A program made the position numbers and the translations under genes. Below the pieces are notes generated by a model. The model did no database searches. It worked only from the letters and a program-made list of their open reading frames with translations, and was not told where the DNA came from. A DNA stretch of 64,000 nucleotides from a virus. The stretch covers positions 1 to 64,000 of IMG/VR virus record IMGVR_UViG_3300028883_000041, one strand, 5' to 3'. Below are positions 42,015 through 51,577 of the stretch, piece after piece. How positions within the stretch are numbered: position 1 is the first letter of the stretch; the number at the start of each line of letters is the position of its first letter.

Positions 42015-42392
42015 TTAGAGGATATCCAAGTATCTCTTCCATTTTTTCTTGACGACTGGTTGAGATGTATAATCTAACTTAGTCTCTCTGTCTGTTATGA
42101 ATACTATGTCTGATAATAAATCACCAACAAACTCTAACTCCATATCACATTCCCCACAATCACAAGCAAAGGTATAATGAAGGTCTCCTCTTGCTTCTGG
42201 ACCTCTTAACTTTCCAGTCCATTCTTCTGGGTCATATTTAACAGATTTCATATTGAGTTCTTTTTCGTTGCTACCTACTATTCGTATTCCAGTTCTTAAG
42301 TTTCCCACAAATTCAAGATATCTACCACAACCACACTTACACATACAGTAATAGCTTCTATCTTCTGGTATAATTTCAACTTCTTCTGACAT
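42015..42392 (-). CDS. Cysteine-rich protein with internal duplication
   Basis: ATG 42392 lies about 29 nt from the BRE/TATA at 42416-42426, so it is preferred over a longer frame. The 125-residue product contains two similar halves: CMCKCGCG followed by LEFVGNL, and CDCGEC followed by LEFVGDL. The cysteines may bind metal. It sits among small tail genes and is probably a structural accessory. Confidence 0.6.
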   Translation of the reverse strand: MSEEVEIIPEDRSYYCMCKCGCGRYLEFVGNLRTGIRIVGSNEKELNMKSVKYDPEEWTGKLRGPEARGDLHYTFACDCGECDMELEFVGDLLSDIVFITDRETKLDYTSQPVVKKKWKRYLDIL

Positions 42393-42415
42393 GAATAAAA
42401 AAAGGAAGGGAAGAT

Positions 42416-42430
42416 ATTTAAACCTTTTGA
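42416..42430 (-). promoter_or_regulatory. BRE/TATA promoter inside the 3' end of a gene
   Basis: The minus strand reads TCAAAAGGTTTAAAT, about 29 nt upstream of the ATG at 42392. It overlaps the stop region of the preceding gene. Confidence 0.55.
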
Positions 42431-42432
42431 CA

Positions 42433-42906
42433 CTATGAACCAGATAATGTTTCGTCATAGAGATAGTAGATTACAATTGGTCCATCACCTTCATAGAGAG
42501 TGAAAGTGGTTATCTCATCTGGATAATGATTGATAAGGTGTTCAAGACCAGTTTTATTATATTGACCAATAAATCTAATCTTAACATTCTCATCATCTGG
42601 TGTCCAAACCATAGCCTCTATCTTATCATTATTATCTATCAAATTCTGAACATAATCAACGATATCTCCTATAGTGTTACTACCAGAAGTATAAGGATAA
42701 ATCAAGTCTAACCATCCCCTAATACTTTGAACAGCATAACTATATATCTCTGAGTATTGGTTGATAAGCCAATCTAATTGACCTTTACTATAACTTCCTT
42801 TAGAAGTAATTCTGATATTACTACCAGTCCATAGTCCTATGGCTTCTAAATCTTGAGCCTTTATCAAGTTTTGAACAGTTGTTTCTATTTCGCCTAATGT
42901 TGCCAT
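42433..42906 (-). CDS. Two-copy small structural protein
   Basis: The 157-residue product consists of two related units of about 75 residues. Each has a helix, a strand and then QLDWLINQYSE or GLEHLINHYPD, followed by an aromatic-rich beta hairpin. A third copy is the separate protein at 41740. It follows the long fibre gene by 8 nt. It may be a fibre or baseplate accessory; no known family recognised. Confidence 0.6.
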   Translation of the reverse strand: MATLGEIETTVQNLIKAQDLEAIGLWTGSNIRITSKGSYSKGQLDWLINQYSEIYSYAVQSIRGWLDLIYPYTSGSNTIGDIVDYVQNLIDNNDKIEAMVWTPDDENVKIRFIGQYNKTGLEHLINHYPDEITTFTLYEGDGPIVIYYLYDETLSGS

Positions 42907-42914
42907 TTAATCAC

Positions 42915-45764
42915 CTAACTATAATAATATTCACACAACGGAGCTTTACAGTCTAAATCGTTTGCATTGGTACAGATGAAATCCAATCTAAGATGTACCC
43001 AATCATAAGCACTAACGTCTGTAGTTGTCCAACCTATATCTGTTCTAAGACTGTATTCTATACCAGTATTGTAATTATTCAATGCTGTTTGACTGTCTAA
43101 CAGAGTACTGGTTCTACCACTATGAGCGTAGACATATACTCGGTCCCATTCATCACCATTATCAGCATCAAGAAGATTGACTAAGAAATCGTATATCTGT
43201 AATTCTAAAGTTCCTTCTCCTCTAACAGTTGGTAGAGGCACTACGCCTACAGCTATAAAGTCTTGAGCACCTACGTTAGATATAGTCATAGCTGAAGAGT
43301 TCCATCTCCAATCATCATAATATCCAGCTGCTGTATTACCATTCATCATGATAGGTATCTTATGTCTGTCAGTAGATTTGGAAGACCAACCTATGACTTT
43401 AGATGCTCCTCTACTAATAGACCCATCACTTGTAGATAAGTTTCCTTCTATCCACAATTCATCTATCGCTGCACCAGAAGCACCTATACTGTAACTATCA
43501 TCAGTATCTACGAGAATATCTCCACCTATGGTTGTTGTGCCTCCTATGGTGACGTTTCCAGTGACATCTAAAGTCTCACCTATAGTTCCAGACCCACCTA
43601 CAACTAAGTCATCCACGGTAGCCTCACCATCAACAACTAAGGTTCCAAAACCTCCTTCTCCAGTAACTTCTAAGTCTTCTGTTACAGAAGCAGAAGTACC
43701 AACAGACAAACCAGCGGCTGTAGAAATATTTCCAGTCACATCCAGTGTTTCAGCCACAGTTCCAGAACCACCAATGACCAAATCATCCACCGTAGTTAAA
43801 CCAGTTACATCTAAGGTTTCAGCAATGGTACCGCTTCCTCCTATGGTTATATCATCGACTGTGGTTGAACCACTCATGGTTGATGTTCCAGAAACGATAA
43901 GATTACCAGCAACTGTCGCATCCGTACCATCATCGAAAAGGATACTATCAGTTATATCTTTAGCTGTTCCACTTTCCCATTTGGTAAGATAATTATCTGT
44001 ATGACTTGTCCCTTGAACTACATCTCCAGAACCGCTTCCAGCAGCACCAGAAACTGCTGATGGTTCCCATTTACTGTTAGCTTCTACCCAAACAAGAGAG
44101 TCACCATCACTTGGAGACCCAGCATCTACATCATCTAATTCGTTTAAAACTATACCGCTTGTTGCACCACTAAAAGCAACGGTTCCACTAAAGACTGTTG
44201 AACCACTGAAAGCCCAATCTCCAGTAACTATCTCGTTCTGAGCTAAGGATGCGTATTGTGGATGGTCATCATCTGATAACCCAGCTAAATCTCCGTGGTC
44301 CGTAACTGGAACAACAGTAAATTGTGTATCAAGAGGACTGAGAATAAGGTCTATATTGGAAGCATCTCGTTCTATGATGACTTTACCAACAAGTAACCCA
44401 AAATCTCTTAACAAAGGAGGAGGAGTTGGTATTGCAGATGCTTCTGCTTCTCCTAATTTATTATAATCATCTTGACCATATTGAACATGTAAACTACCGT
44501 CTTGTAAAACATAAACTAAATGAACACCATAATCATTACTACCAACTGTTCCTAAAGTTCCGTCTCCATCATCATAATTAGTATTACTTATCTGTGCTTG
44601 GTCAGTAACTTCTGTCCAACCACCGCCATTAGCCCTATACCAATAACTAAATCTATCACCATTATTTGTATTTAGAGCACTGATAGTCTCTCTATTATGA
44701 GCACAATATAAGACCCCAGCAGTTAATGAAAGATATCGTTCTCCTTCTTCTGCTAAACTCAATCCACTTGCTCGTTCAAAGCCATGTATTTCAAAGTCTC
44801 TATAACATGCCTTAGTCATATAGTCAGTGATATCTTGACCTACATTATAGATGTAAAGAGTTGTTCCGTCTCTATACACTCTTCCAATAACTATTTCTGT
44901 ATGAAGGTCTAATGAAGTAATATCTACTGTTGCATCAACTTCTGGTGACCCACTACTATAAGACAAATAAATCCAATTGGTATTGTTATCTGTTAATGAT
45001 ACACTATCATCCTCAGCCCAATCAAAGAACACATTACTTCCTATATCACTATCTGTTGTTTTGATGATACCAGTTCCAGAGCCAACAGTAGCTGAACCAT
45101 CACCATTATCACTTATAGTACCACCAGTGATAAATCCAGCACTTTGAGTATTGTTCCACCAGTCTTCTAAAGTCTTATAAGTAGAACCAGAAATGATACT
45201 ATGATTGATTTGTTCATCATCTAATTCAAATGATGAAACAGCCATAGATTGTAACTCTCCACTATCTTCAAAGAGAATATTATCTGTAAGAGCAGCTGCA
45301 TCAATAGTATCAACTACCAGTTTTCCTCCTACTGTGATAGTATCATCACCAGCATTCTGTGTTACAATACTGTCTGCTAATTCGTTAGCAGCACCACTCC
45401 ACATAGGGATAGTTCTTATTGTTCCAGAACCACCTACACCGTAGTAAGTTCCAGAACCCCACGCTTCATAAGGTATGGCTACTCCAGATATGATAACGAA
45501 TATATTATTATCATCTGCTCTGAACCCATATTTTGTTCCATCTACTATAGTATCTTTAACATCACCTATAGTTCCACTTCCAAACCCCAACATGGCTTTG
45601 GCTGCATCAAATTCTACATAACCGCTGTTATTAGTCCATGTTTTATTAGTTACTGTTCCACTTACTAAATCAACATCATATCCATCTGTATCAACATACA
45701 ATACAGTATAACAATCACTTGAACCACTTACTAAATTATCAGAACCTATATAATATGTCGCCAT
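42915..45764 (-). CDS. Large tail fibre protein
   Basis: The 949-residue protein is rich in serine, threonine, glycine and aspartate. It has repeats with the core GGSGTIAETLDVTG (about residues 640-760) shared with the fibre at 36604. Further segments, such as AGLSDDDHPQY (about residue 493), are typical of fibre collars and shafts. The C-terminal 150 residues differ and probably carry receptor binding. It follows the spike gene directly, with a 1-nt overlap. Confidence 0.75.
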   Translation of the reverse strand: MATYYIGSDNLVSGSSDCYTVLYVDTDGYDVDLVSGTVTNKTWTNNSGYVEFDAAKAMLGFGSGTIGDVKDTIVDGTKYGFRADDNNIFVIISGVAIPYEAWGSGTYYGVGGSGTIRTIPMWSGAANELADSIVTQNAGDDTITVGGKLVVDTIDAAALTDNILFEDSGELQSMAVSSFELDDEQINHSIISGSTYKTLEDWWNNTQSAGFITGGTISDNGDGSATVGSGTGIIKTTDSDIGSNVFFDWAEDDSVSLTDNNTNWIYLSYSSGSPEVDATVDITSLDLHTEIVIGRVYRDGTTLYIYNVGQDITDYMTKACYRDFEIHGFERASGLSLAEEGERYLSLTAGVLYCAHNRETISALNTNNGDRFSYWYRANGGGWTEVTDQAQISNTNYDDGDGTLGTVGSNDYGVHLVYVLQDGSLHVQYGQDDYNKLGEAEASAIPTPPPLLRDFGLLVGKVIIERDASNIDLILSPLDTQFTVVPVTDHGDLAGLSDDDHPQYASLAQNEIVTGDWAFSGSTVFSGTVAFSGATSGIVLNELDDVDAGSPSDGDSLVWVEANSKWEPSAVSGAAGSGSGDVVQGTSHTDNYLTKWESGTAKDITDSILFDDGTDATVAGNLIVSGTSTMSGSTTVDDITIGGSGTIAETLDVTGLTTVDDLVIGGSGTVAETLDVTGNISTAAGLSVGTSASVTEDLEVTGEGGFGTLVVDGEATVDDLVVGGSGTIGETLDVTGNVTIGGTTTIGGDILVDTDDSYSIGASGAAIDELWIEGNLSTSDGSISRGASKVIGWSSKSTDRHKIPIMMNGNTAAGYYDDWRWNSSAMTISNVGAQDFIAVGVVPLPTVRGEGTLELQIYDFLVNLLDADNGDEWDRVYVYAHSGRTSTLLDSQTALNNYNTGIEYSLRTDIGWTTTDVSAYDWVHLRLDFICTNANDLDCKAPLCEYYYS

Positions 45765-46681
45765 TATTCCACCTTTTCCTTTCTGTTTTGACCACTTATA
45801 GTTCCACCTAATTGTGTTGTACCAGCATTAGCAGTAAGATTAGTCATAGGAGATTGTAACAAAGCGATAGGGATAGGAGCACCACTAATAGGACACGCTG
45901 CTAAAGTTCCCCCTACACAACTAAAAGTAGATGCAGCAGTTATTTGAATTTGTCCGTTGGTTCCTAATGTTATAGAGTCTCCATCTGCTACAACAGAATT
46001 ACTCCCACTTTGAAATAATACATTACCATCAGAATTAATATTAATAGCTCCTTTAGCATTAACATCAATACTACCATCAGCATTAAGAACAATGGATGTT
46101 CCACTTGTAGACTCTGAACTTCTGAGGGTGATACTCCCAGAAGACATATGAAATATATCACCATTATCTGTCTCTATGTAGAACCCTTCTTCTGGATAGG
46201 TAGGAGAATATGTTGGGTCAGCACTCATAAAAGTTTTTGTATCTCCCTTAAAATCAGCACTGGCAAACTCTCTGTTGAAATGTTGATTAAAATCTGTTAC
46301 ATCTCCTACAGACAAAACAACTCTTTTACCACTTAATGATAATGAACCAGCACCAGAAGCAGCTTCTGTAAAACCAGAACCATCTCCTAAATGAACCTTT
46401 GCTCCTTCACTATCTAATAATACTGTTTCTCTGTTTAATATACCACTAACACTATGAGTTGAACCTAAAATATAACCAATATCTCCTTCTATGAATACTA
46501 AAACATTCTCATTTGGAGAGTAAGTAGGAATAAATCCAGCTCTTGCACCACTCATTGTTCCCATAATTGATATAGGACTACAAGATATGTCTGTTCCGTC
46601 TATATTTATTGTATAAACATTACTATACCCCTCATCCTCTTCTTCCCTTTGGACGTTTTTTATTGTTGCCGATTTAATCAT
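45764..46681 (-). CDS. Tail spike / baseplate assembly protein V-like
   Basis: The 305-residue protein has an N-terminal OB-like domain (about residues 1-90). A long series of short beta strands follows (about 100-250), as in the membrane-piercing spikes of P2 gpV and T4 gp5. The C-terminus contains small residues and PAAR-like short turns but no clear PAAR motif. It lies between the hub-like gene and the fibre, as expected for the spike. Confidence 0.7.
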   Translation of the reverse strand: MIKSATIKNVQREEEDEGYSNVYTINIDGTDISCSPISIMGTMSGARAGFIPTYSPNENVLVFIEGDIGYILGSTHSVSGILNRETVLLDSEGAKVHLGDGSGFTEAASGAGSLSLSGKRVVLSVGDVTDFNQHFNREFASADFKGDTKTFMSADPTYSPTYPEEGFYIETDNGDIFHMSSGSITLRSSESTSGTSIVLNADGSIDVNAKGAININSDGNVLFQSGSNSVVADGDSITLGTNGQIQITAASTFSCVGGTLAACPISGAPIPIALLQSPMTNLTANAGTTQLGGTISGQNRKEKVE

Positions 46682-46682
46682 C

Positions 46683-49600
46683 TTATACCATCCTTTTCCA
46701 ACTTAAAGGCAAATTCTCTGATAATGAAGACCTTTGTAAAAATGTCGATAATTGTCTTGTAATCACATTGTCTTCATCAAAAGGCATGTTACTGTTAATT
46801 GGGTCATCTACTAAATATATTTTACTCATGAACCCACTTGTTGTTCCGAAGTTACCGATATATTGAACATGTCTATAAACAAACCATCTTACTACCTCAT
46901 TCTCTTTTGCAGTATTTAGTTTAACAATATCATCATCTATAAATGCAGACCCTTCTCCATTATTTTCTAAATCTCTTATATACTTTTTTTCATTCAACAT
47001 AGAAGTAAATTCTTTAGTCTTTCCAATAGCAGCACTCGCTATACTGACTACTCTATCTGTATCAATAATATCTACTGGTGCTACTCTTTTAGACAATTTT
47101 TCTAAGTAATAGTTTGCAAATCCTTCTCTCTTTTCTTGTAAAAAGATGGTATCACCAACTTGTATATTAGGTCTGGCTCCCATATATATTGAACCATTTC
47201 TCCCTTGCATTGTAGCCAATTCTATTAACATTGTCTCTACTGTTTTACAAGTCATCTCTATTATTCCAAATATTAAAGCTACCATAAACTTTTTTATTGG
47301 TATTGCTTTTTGTGTGATGTTTCTAACAAATTCATAATATGGTTCTTGACCAACTTGATAATCTGATATTTCAGTTGCATTATACTTTACAACCTCTGAT
47401 AAAAATCTCAACGTGTCATCTGCATCATCTAAATATTGATATATACTTTTCATCACTTGGGTTACAGCATTAAGACTGCTTTTTCCTATTGACTTAGCAG
47501 TTAGGTAGGTGTTTTTGATATGATAATCAATGTCTTTACTTACACCAAATACAGTTTGACCTATACTTTCTAAACTACTATCTGATAGAAAATCTTGACA
47601 CATCTCAAAGAACTCATTATAACTATATTTTTCTTTTAGTTGGAATGTTTTACTGCTACTATATTTGATATTGAATGTACCAGTTTGTTTTATTTTCTCA
47701 CTGATGGGAACAGCTATAGAAGAAAAAGAACCAAATAAACCATTGAGATTGAATTCTAATTCAAAGGTTTTAGGGTTAATACCATAAGAATTAAGAGTAT
47801 CGGTAATAGGATTATTAGAAGTGACAGATACCCCTTGTGTGTATGATAACATGTTATCTACTTTTTCTCTTAGTTCTAAGTAATAACCATCTTCCAAAGA
47901 TACAGAAGAAGTATTAACTGTTGACTCTTTATAATCTACTAAAGGTTTTTGTGTTTCAAAAACAACCATCTTAGGAACATTAGAATAGATGTTGTTCTTC
48001 GTAGAAAAATTATTTTTTAAAGACACAGACATTATAGGAGCAGAATTAACATCATCTGGGTCCACTAAATGACATTCTGCTATCTGTCCTCTTCTGTTTA
48101 CCTCAAAGATATCTATTTCAGACACCTCATCAAGATAAAGTTTGTGTTTTCTATCTGGAACTAATAAATTACCAGCAGCATCTCTCCCACTAAATGTAAA
48201 TAATAAGCATATAACTATTCCAGTTCCTTTCTTTCTATTTGGAACATCTTGGTTAATGAACATATCAGATTTAACCCATAAGTTCTTTGAAGCATCACCA
48301 TAGATAATCTTGTTAATATAGATAAAATTACTTAGATACATATTAACAAAATCTATTATTGATGGTGTGTTAAAGGTTGTATCTAACTCTGGTCTGGTAT
48401 AGAGGTCCAACTTATCTGGCGTCCATCTCTCACTTGTTCTAACATTAAGAACATTAGTTAATGCACGAGCAAGAGGTATAGTTCCAGAAGCTTTACCACT
48501 TTTATCATCTAAATAAAGATAAAACTGTTCTGCTTTTCCCCCCTTATCTGCTACTAAAAATGATATCTTACCAGAACCATCTTTCTTAATCTTACCAAAT
48601 AAATTCATGATTATCTTATCAAAAGAAATAAGCAGTTTATCAGTCTCATTTTCTTGTACTCTTCTTGTTTCAGCAAACACCCTATCACCAAAAGCAGCAA
48701 AAAATCTGCTTGAAGTTATCATAAATTTTTTCATGGTTCTTCCTCTATTATCTGGGTCATCAACCTCTGTTGCTGGAAGAACACTGGTAGTCATACCATT
48801 ATTAATACAAAACTTTACTGCTTTTGATATGGTTGTTTGCCATAAAGTATTTTTATCATAATCTTTTAATGTATAAGCTTCGTTATTATCGTTATCTTCT
48901 TTCTTGATACCATAATTAATTTTAAGATGTTGGAACATTCTTGCTGGGTCTTGAGCATTCATCCTTAACTGAGTAGAACCTCCCATATGAAGGTTTTTAA
49001 CTGTAATAAACCCAGAAAAATGAGGTCTGTCTCTCTCTATTCTGGTAGTAAATCTACTCTTCTTAATCTTCTGTTCTTTTTCTCCAGACTTACATAACGT
49101 ACCTATTAAAGAGGTATTTGTAATAGAAACGTTTTGAAGATTTGTACCAATCTTCTTTTTTGTTAAGAAGTCTTTAACTCCTACAGCATATTTAACATCT
49201 TGATTATACATCTCATAAAACAATAACTTTGAAGCAGCAAAATCCGCTCCAGATATAGCAGCAGAAGCCAAAGTTTTAGAAAGGTTCTGCGTCCAAACGA
49301 ATATCACATCATCTGTTCTAACTATCTTATAAAGTAATCTTTCATAATCAGAAAAAGTTATTTCTATTTTAACACCGTATCTCGAACTTTCATCAATTTG
49401 AACACCAAGAAGAGTATTCTGTTCATAAGAATTTGTAAAAGGATTTGATACCAAGTTCTTGCTTAAATATCTCATAGATTTATCTGGTTCAGTTACAGCA
49501 CCTACAGCTTCATCTTCATGAAGTCTTGTAAGTTCTTCTTGGCTTAATACTTTTGTATCAACTTCAAACTTATAATAAGGTTTGAGGTCAACAAACTTGA

Positions 49601-49721
49601 ACATACCTTTTTCAGTTCTTCTCCATATTTCAACAGCAACAATAACATGTTGTTCATTATCGAAATTGAATTTAAGAACTTCTGATGATGTTGGTTGTAA
49701 AAACTGAGAAAGGTCTGACAT
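46683..49721 (-). CDS. Large baseplate hub-like protein
   Basis: The 1012-residue protein lies between the tape-measure/initiator genes and the spike gene, the position of hub proteins of the gpD/gp27 group. It is mixed alpha/beta with no catalytic motif I can see. It is about twice the usual hub length, so it may fuse hub and other baseplate functions. Family assignment rests on gene order. Confidence 0.55.
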   Translation of the reverse strand: MSDLSQFLQPTSSEVLKFNFDNEQHVIVAVEIWRRTEKGMFKFVDLKPYYKFEVDTKVLSQEELTRLHEDEAVGAVTEPDKSMRYLSKNLVSNPFTNSYEQNTLLGVQIDESSRYGVKIEITFSDYERLLYKIVRTDDVIFVWTQNLSKTLASAAISGADFAASKLLFYEMYNQDVKYAVGVKDFLTKKKIGTNLQNVSITNTSLIGTLCKSGEKEQKIKKSRFTTRIERDRPHFSGFITVKNLHMGGSTQLRMNAQDPARMFQHLKINYGIKKEDNDNNEAYTLKDYDKNTLWQTTISKAVKFCINNGMTTSVLPATEVDDPDNRGRTMKKFMITSSRFFAAFGDRVFAETRRVQENETDKLLISFDKIIMNLFGKIKKDGSGKISFLVADKGGKAEQFYLYLDDKSGKASGTIPLARALTNVLNVRTSERWTPDKLDLYTRPELDTTFNTPSIIDFVNMYLSNFIYINKIIYGDASKNLWVKSDMFINQDVPNRKKGTGIVICLLFTFSGRDAAGNLLVPDRKHKLYLDEVSEIDIFEVNRRGQIAECHLVDPDDVNSAPIMSVSLKNNFSTKNNIYSNVPKMVVFETQKPLVDYKESTVNTSSVSLEDGYYLELREKVDNMLSYTQGVSVTSNNPITDTLNSYGINPKTFELEFNLNGLFGSFSSIAVPISEKIKQTGTFNIKYSSSKTFQLKEKYSYNEFFEMCQDFLSDSSLESIGQTVFGVSKDIDYHIKNTYLTAKSIGKSSLNAVTQVMKSIYQYLDDADDTLRFLSEVVKYNATEISDYQVGQEPYYEFVRNITQKAIPIKKFMVALIFGIIEMTCKTVETMLIELATMQGRNGSIYMGARPNIQVGDTIFLQEKREGFANYYLEKLSKRVAPVDIIDTDRVVSIASAAIGKTKEFTSMLNEKKYIRDLENNGEGSAFIDDDIVKLNTAKENEVVRWFVYRHVQYIGNFGTTSGFMSKIYLVDDPINSNMPFDEDNVITRQLSTFLQRSSLSENLPLSWKRMV

Positions 49722-50234
49722 CTAAAAAGCCACCTCTAATGGATACTTTATCACTGGAGGAATTCTTAATACTTCATATAACTCTAAAGTATATTTATAG
49801 ACCATTCTTTCATCTCCAGACTGTTCCCAACTCATCTTATCTATAGTTACAAAAGCCATATCTAAATCTGCTTTCATAAATATAGGAGAATCGTAAGTAT
49901 AAAGATACTCTATGAAATACTTTACTGCTCTTGCATCATAGGAAAAGAAGAACCAAGCCTTTTCCCCTCCAACACCAGCAAGACCTTTGAAATATCTATT
50001 CCATTTTCTAAAGAGGTTCTCAAAATTGAGTTCTCCTTTGATTACAAACTTAGTACTTTTTGTACCGAACTTTTGTCGGATAGAGCCTATCCTACCTATT
50101 GGATTTAACTCATTCACCCTTTTTTCATATGTCCCTTGCCAGAAATTGGCTTGTGGGTCTATAAGAAAAACTGGTGGTACATAAAGTAGAACTTTTCTTG
50201 AAACTAATGATTTTAATGTATCTATCGTTGACAT
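49722..50234 (-). CDS. Baseplate initiator or hub-adaptor protein
   Basis: The 170-residue protein ends with a beta-rich part (DMAFVTIDKMSW then YKYTLELYEV) like tail proteins of the gpU/LysM-adaptor type that link tape measure and hub. It starts 2 nt after the tape-measure gene and abuts the hub gene. The assignment is by position and strand pattern. Confidence 0.5.
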   Translation of the reverse strand: MSTIDTLKSLVSRKVLLYVPPVFLIDPQANFWQGTYEKRVNELNPIGRIGSIRQKFGTKSTKFVIKGELNFENLFRKWNRYFKGLAGVGGEKAWFFFSYDARAVKYFIEYLYTYDSPIFMKADLDMAFVTIDKMSWEQSGDERMVYKYTLELYEVLRIPPVIKYPLEVAF

Positions 50235-50236
50235 TT

Positions 50237-51577
50237 TTATTCTTCACCTATATCATATTCTGGATTAATCGCAAATCTTTTTGTAGTATTGATATTAAAC
50301 TCTTTTTCAACACGTGTTATACCTATTGCCATACCCTTTGCTGCTGTAGATACTCTACCTAATTTGTTTTGTAATGAAGCGAAATCTGAAGACCTATTCA
50401 AGAAGTCACTTATTGTACTGTATAGTTCCCCTTGCTGTCTCCTCATCTCTCCTAAATTGAAATCTATAGTCAATAAATTATCTAATTTTAACTTACTAAA
50501 CAATCCATCGACAACACCAGTTATCACTTTATTTGATAGTCCTTCTTGGTCTATGGTTGCAGTAATCACTCCTCCAGAAGATGAACCACTTCGAGATGGA
50601 GTAGAAGCAGTTGAAATAGAAGACTTAGAACCCATCTTATCTAACAAACTTTCTATGACTGTATCTACCATAGTATATGACTCAGTAAAAGCATTTGGGT
50701 CTGGAGCTTCAGAAGTTCTTGTCCTTAATTCTCCTACAAACATTTCTTCTATAGCACTTCTTACCTCTGGTTTTTTAGATGCTTCTTCAAATGATAAACC
50801 ATTAGCTCTTGCATATTGTGTTATCACATATTCAGCATCAGATAAATTTTTACCCATATGTTTAGCAACCATATCTGGTCTAAGCTCTGGGTTTGGTAAT
50901 GATGAGAGGTATCTTGAGCTGTAGTATCTTTCCACTTCTAATGCTTTTGATTCTTGTGGTCCTCCAAACGACTTCATGATATTAGATACTTCGTTATTAA
51001 GATATTCAAATACAGATAACATATTTGGAGAATCCTTAACCAAAGACAACAAATCTCTTGTTTGGTTTTGAGCATTTTTACTTCCTTTAATTTGTGGGAA
51101 TAAATCATTTAATTTAGAAAGAAACATTAATGATTTGTCCATGATTTCTGACCACTTATCTGGGTCTTGTTCAAATCCTACACTTCTAATCATGGCTTCT
51201 AAATTATTCAAATACTCAAAAGGACTTACACCACCAAACACTGTTTCACTAATAACATCTTTGTTTATTTTTAGTCTTGCTAACTGGTTTCTTGTTTGAT
51301 TGATAGCAGTCTGTGTTTGGAGAGTAGGAGCAGAAGAAGAATATTTAGTACTGGTTAAGAGACTATAGTTCATCTTTACATATTCTTTTATTTCATGTAA
51401 CAAATCCCAGTTCCCACCAACTTTACTAACACCTCCTTCACTCATAGAATTAACTGCTGTAGTAAAATTGTTTTTAACAGTATCACTAAGAGCACCAAAA
51501 TCACTAAAAGCCTTATAGATTTCTGACATGTTAGTTATTTCAGCTTGAGCACTTAGTTTGATATTTAGTTCAGCCAT
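50237..51577 (-). CDS. Probable tape measure protein, short
   Basis: The 446-residue product is largely helical, with many serine, asparagine and leucine residues and few cysteines. It lies directly after the frameshifted tail chaperone, the standard place for a tape measure. No transmembrane segment is obvious. At about 0.15 nm per residue the tail would be roughly 65-70 nm, short for a myovirus. The start overlaps the chaperone extension's stop as TAATG. Confidence 0.6.
   Translation of the reverse strand: MAELNIKLSAQAEITNMSEIYKAFSDFGALSDTVKNNFTTAVNSMSEGGVSKVGGNWDLLHEIKEYVKMNYSLLTSTKYSSSAPTLQTQTAINQTRNQLARLKINKDVISETVFGGVSPFEYLNNLEAMIRSVGFEQDPDKWSEIMDKSLMFLSKLNDLFPQIKGSKNAQNQTRDLLSLVKDSPNMLSVFEYLNNEVSNIMKSFGGPQESKALEVERYYSSRYLSSLPNPELRPDMVAKHMGKNLSDAEYVITQYARANGLSFEEASKKPEVRSAIEEMFVGELRTRTSEAPDPNAFTESYTMVDTVIESLLDKMGSKSSISTASTPSRSGSSSGGVITATIDQEGLSNKVITGVVDGLFSKLKLDNLLTIDFNLGEMRRQQGELYSTISDFLNRSSDFASLQNKLGRVSTAAKGMAIGITRVEKEFNINTTKRFAINPEYDIGEE

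Noticed and set aside
43528-43992. Plus-strand open frame opposite the large fibre, with repeats
   Set aside because: Its repeats are the complement of the fibre's coding repeats, and it has no promoter.
36604-45764. Diversity-generating retroelement acting on fibre genes
   Set aside because: No reverse transcriptase gene or template/variable repeat pair is visible; the repeats are structural.
50289-50924. Plus-strand open frame of 211 codons opposite the tape measure gene
   Set aside because: The opposite strand encodes a gene that fits the tail module exactly; the frame has no start signals and its composition is that of a shadow.
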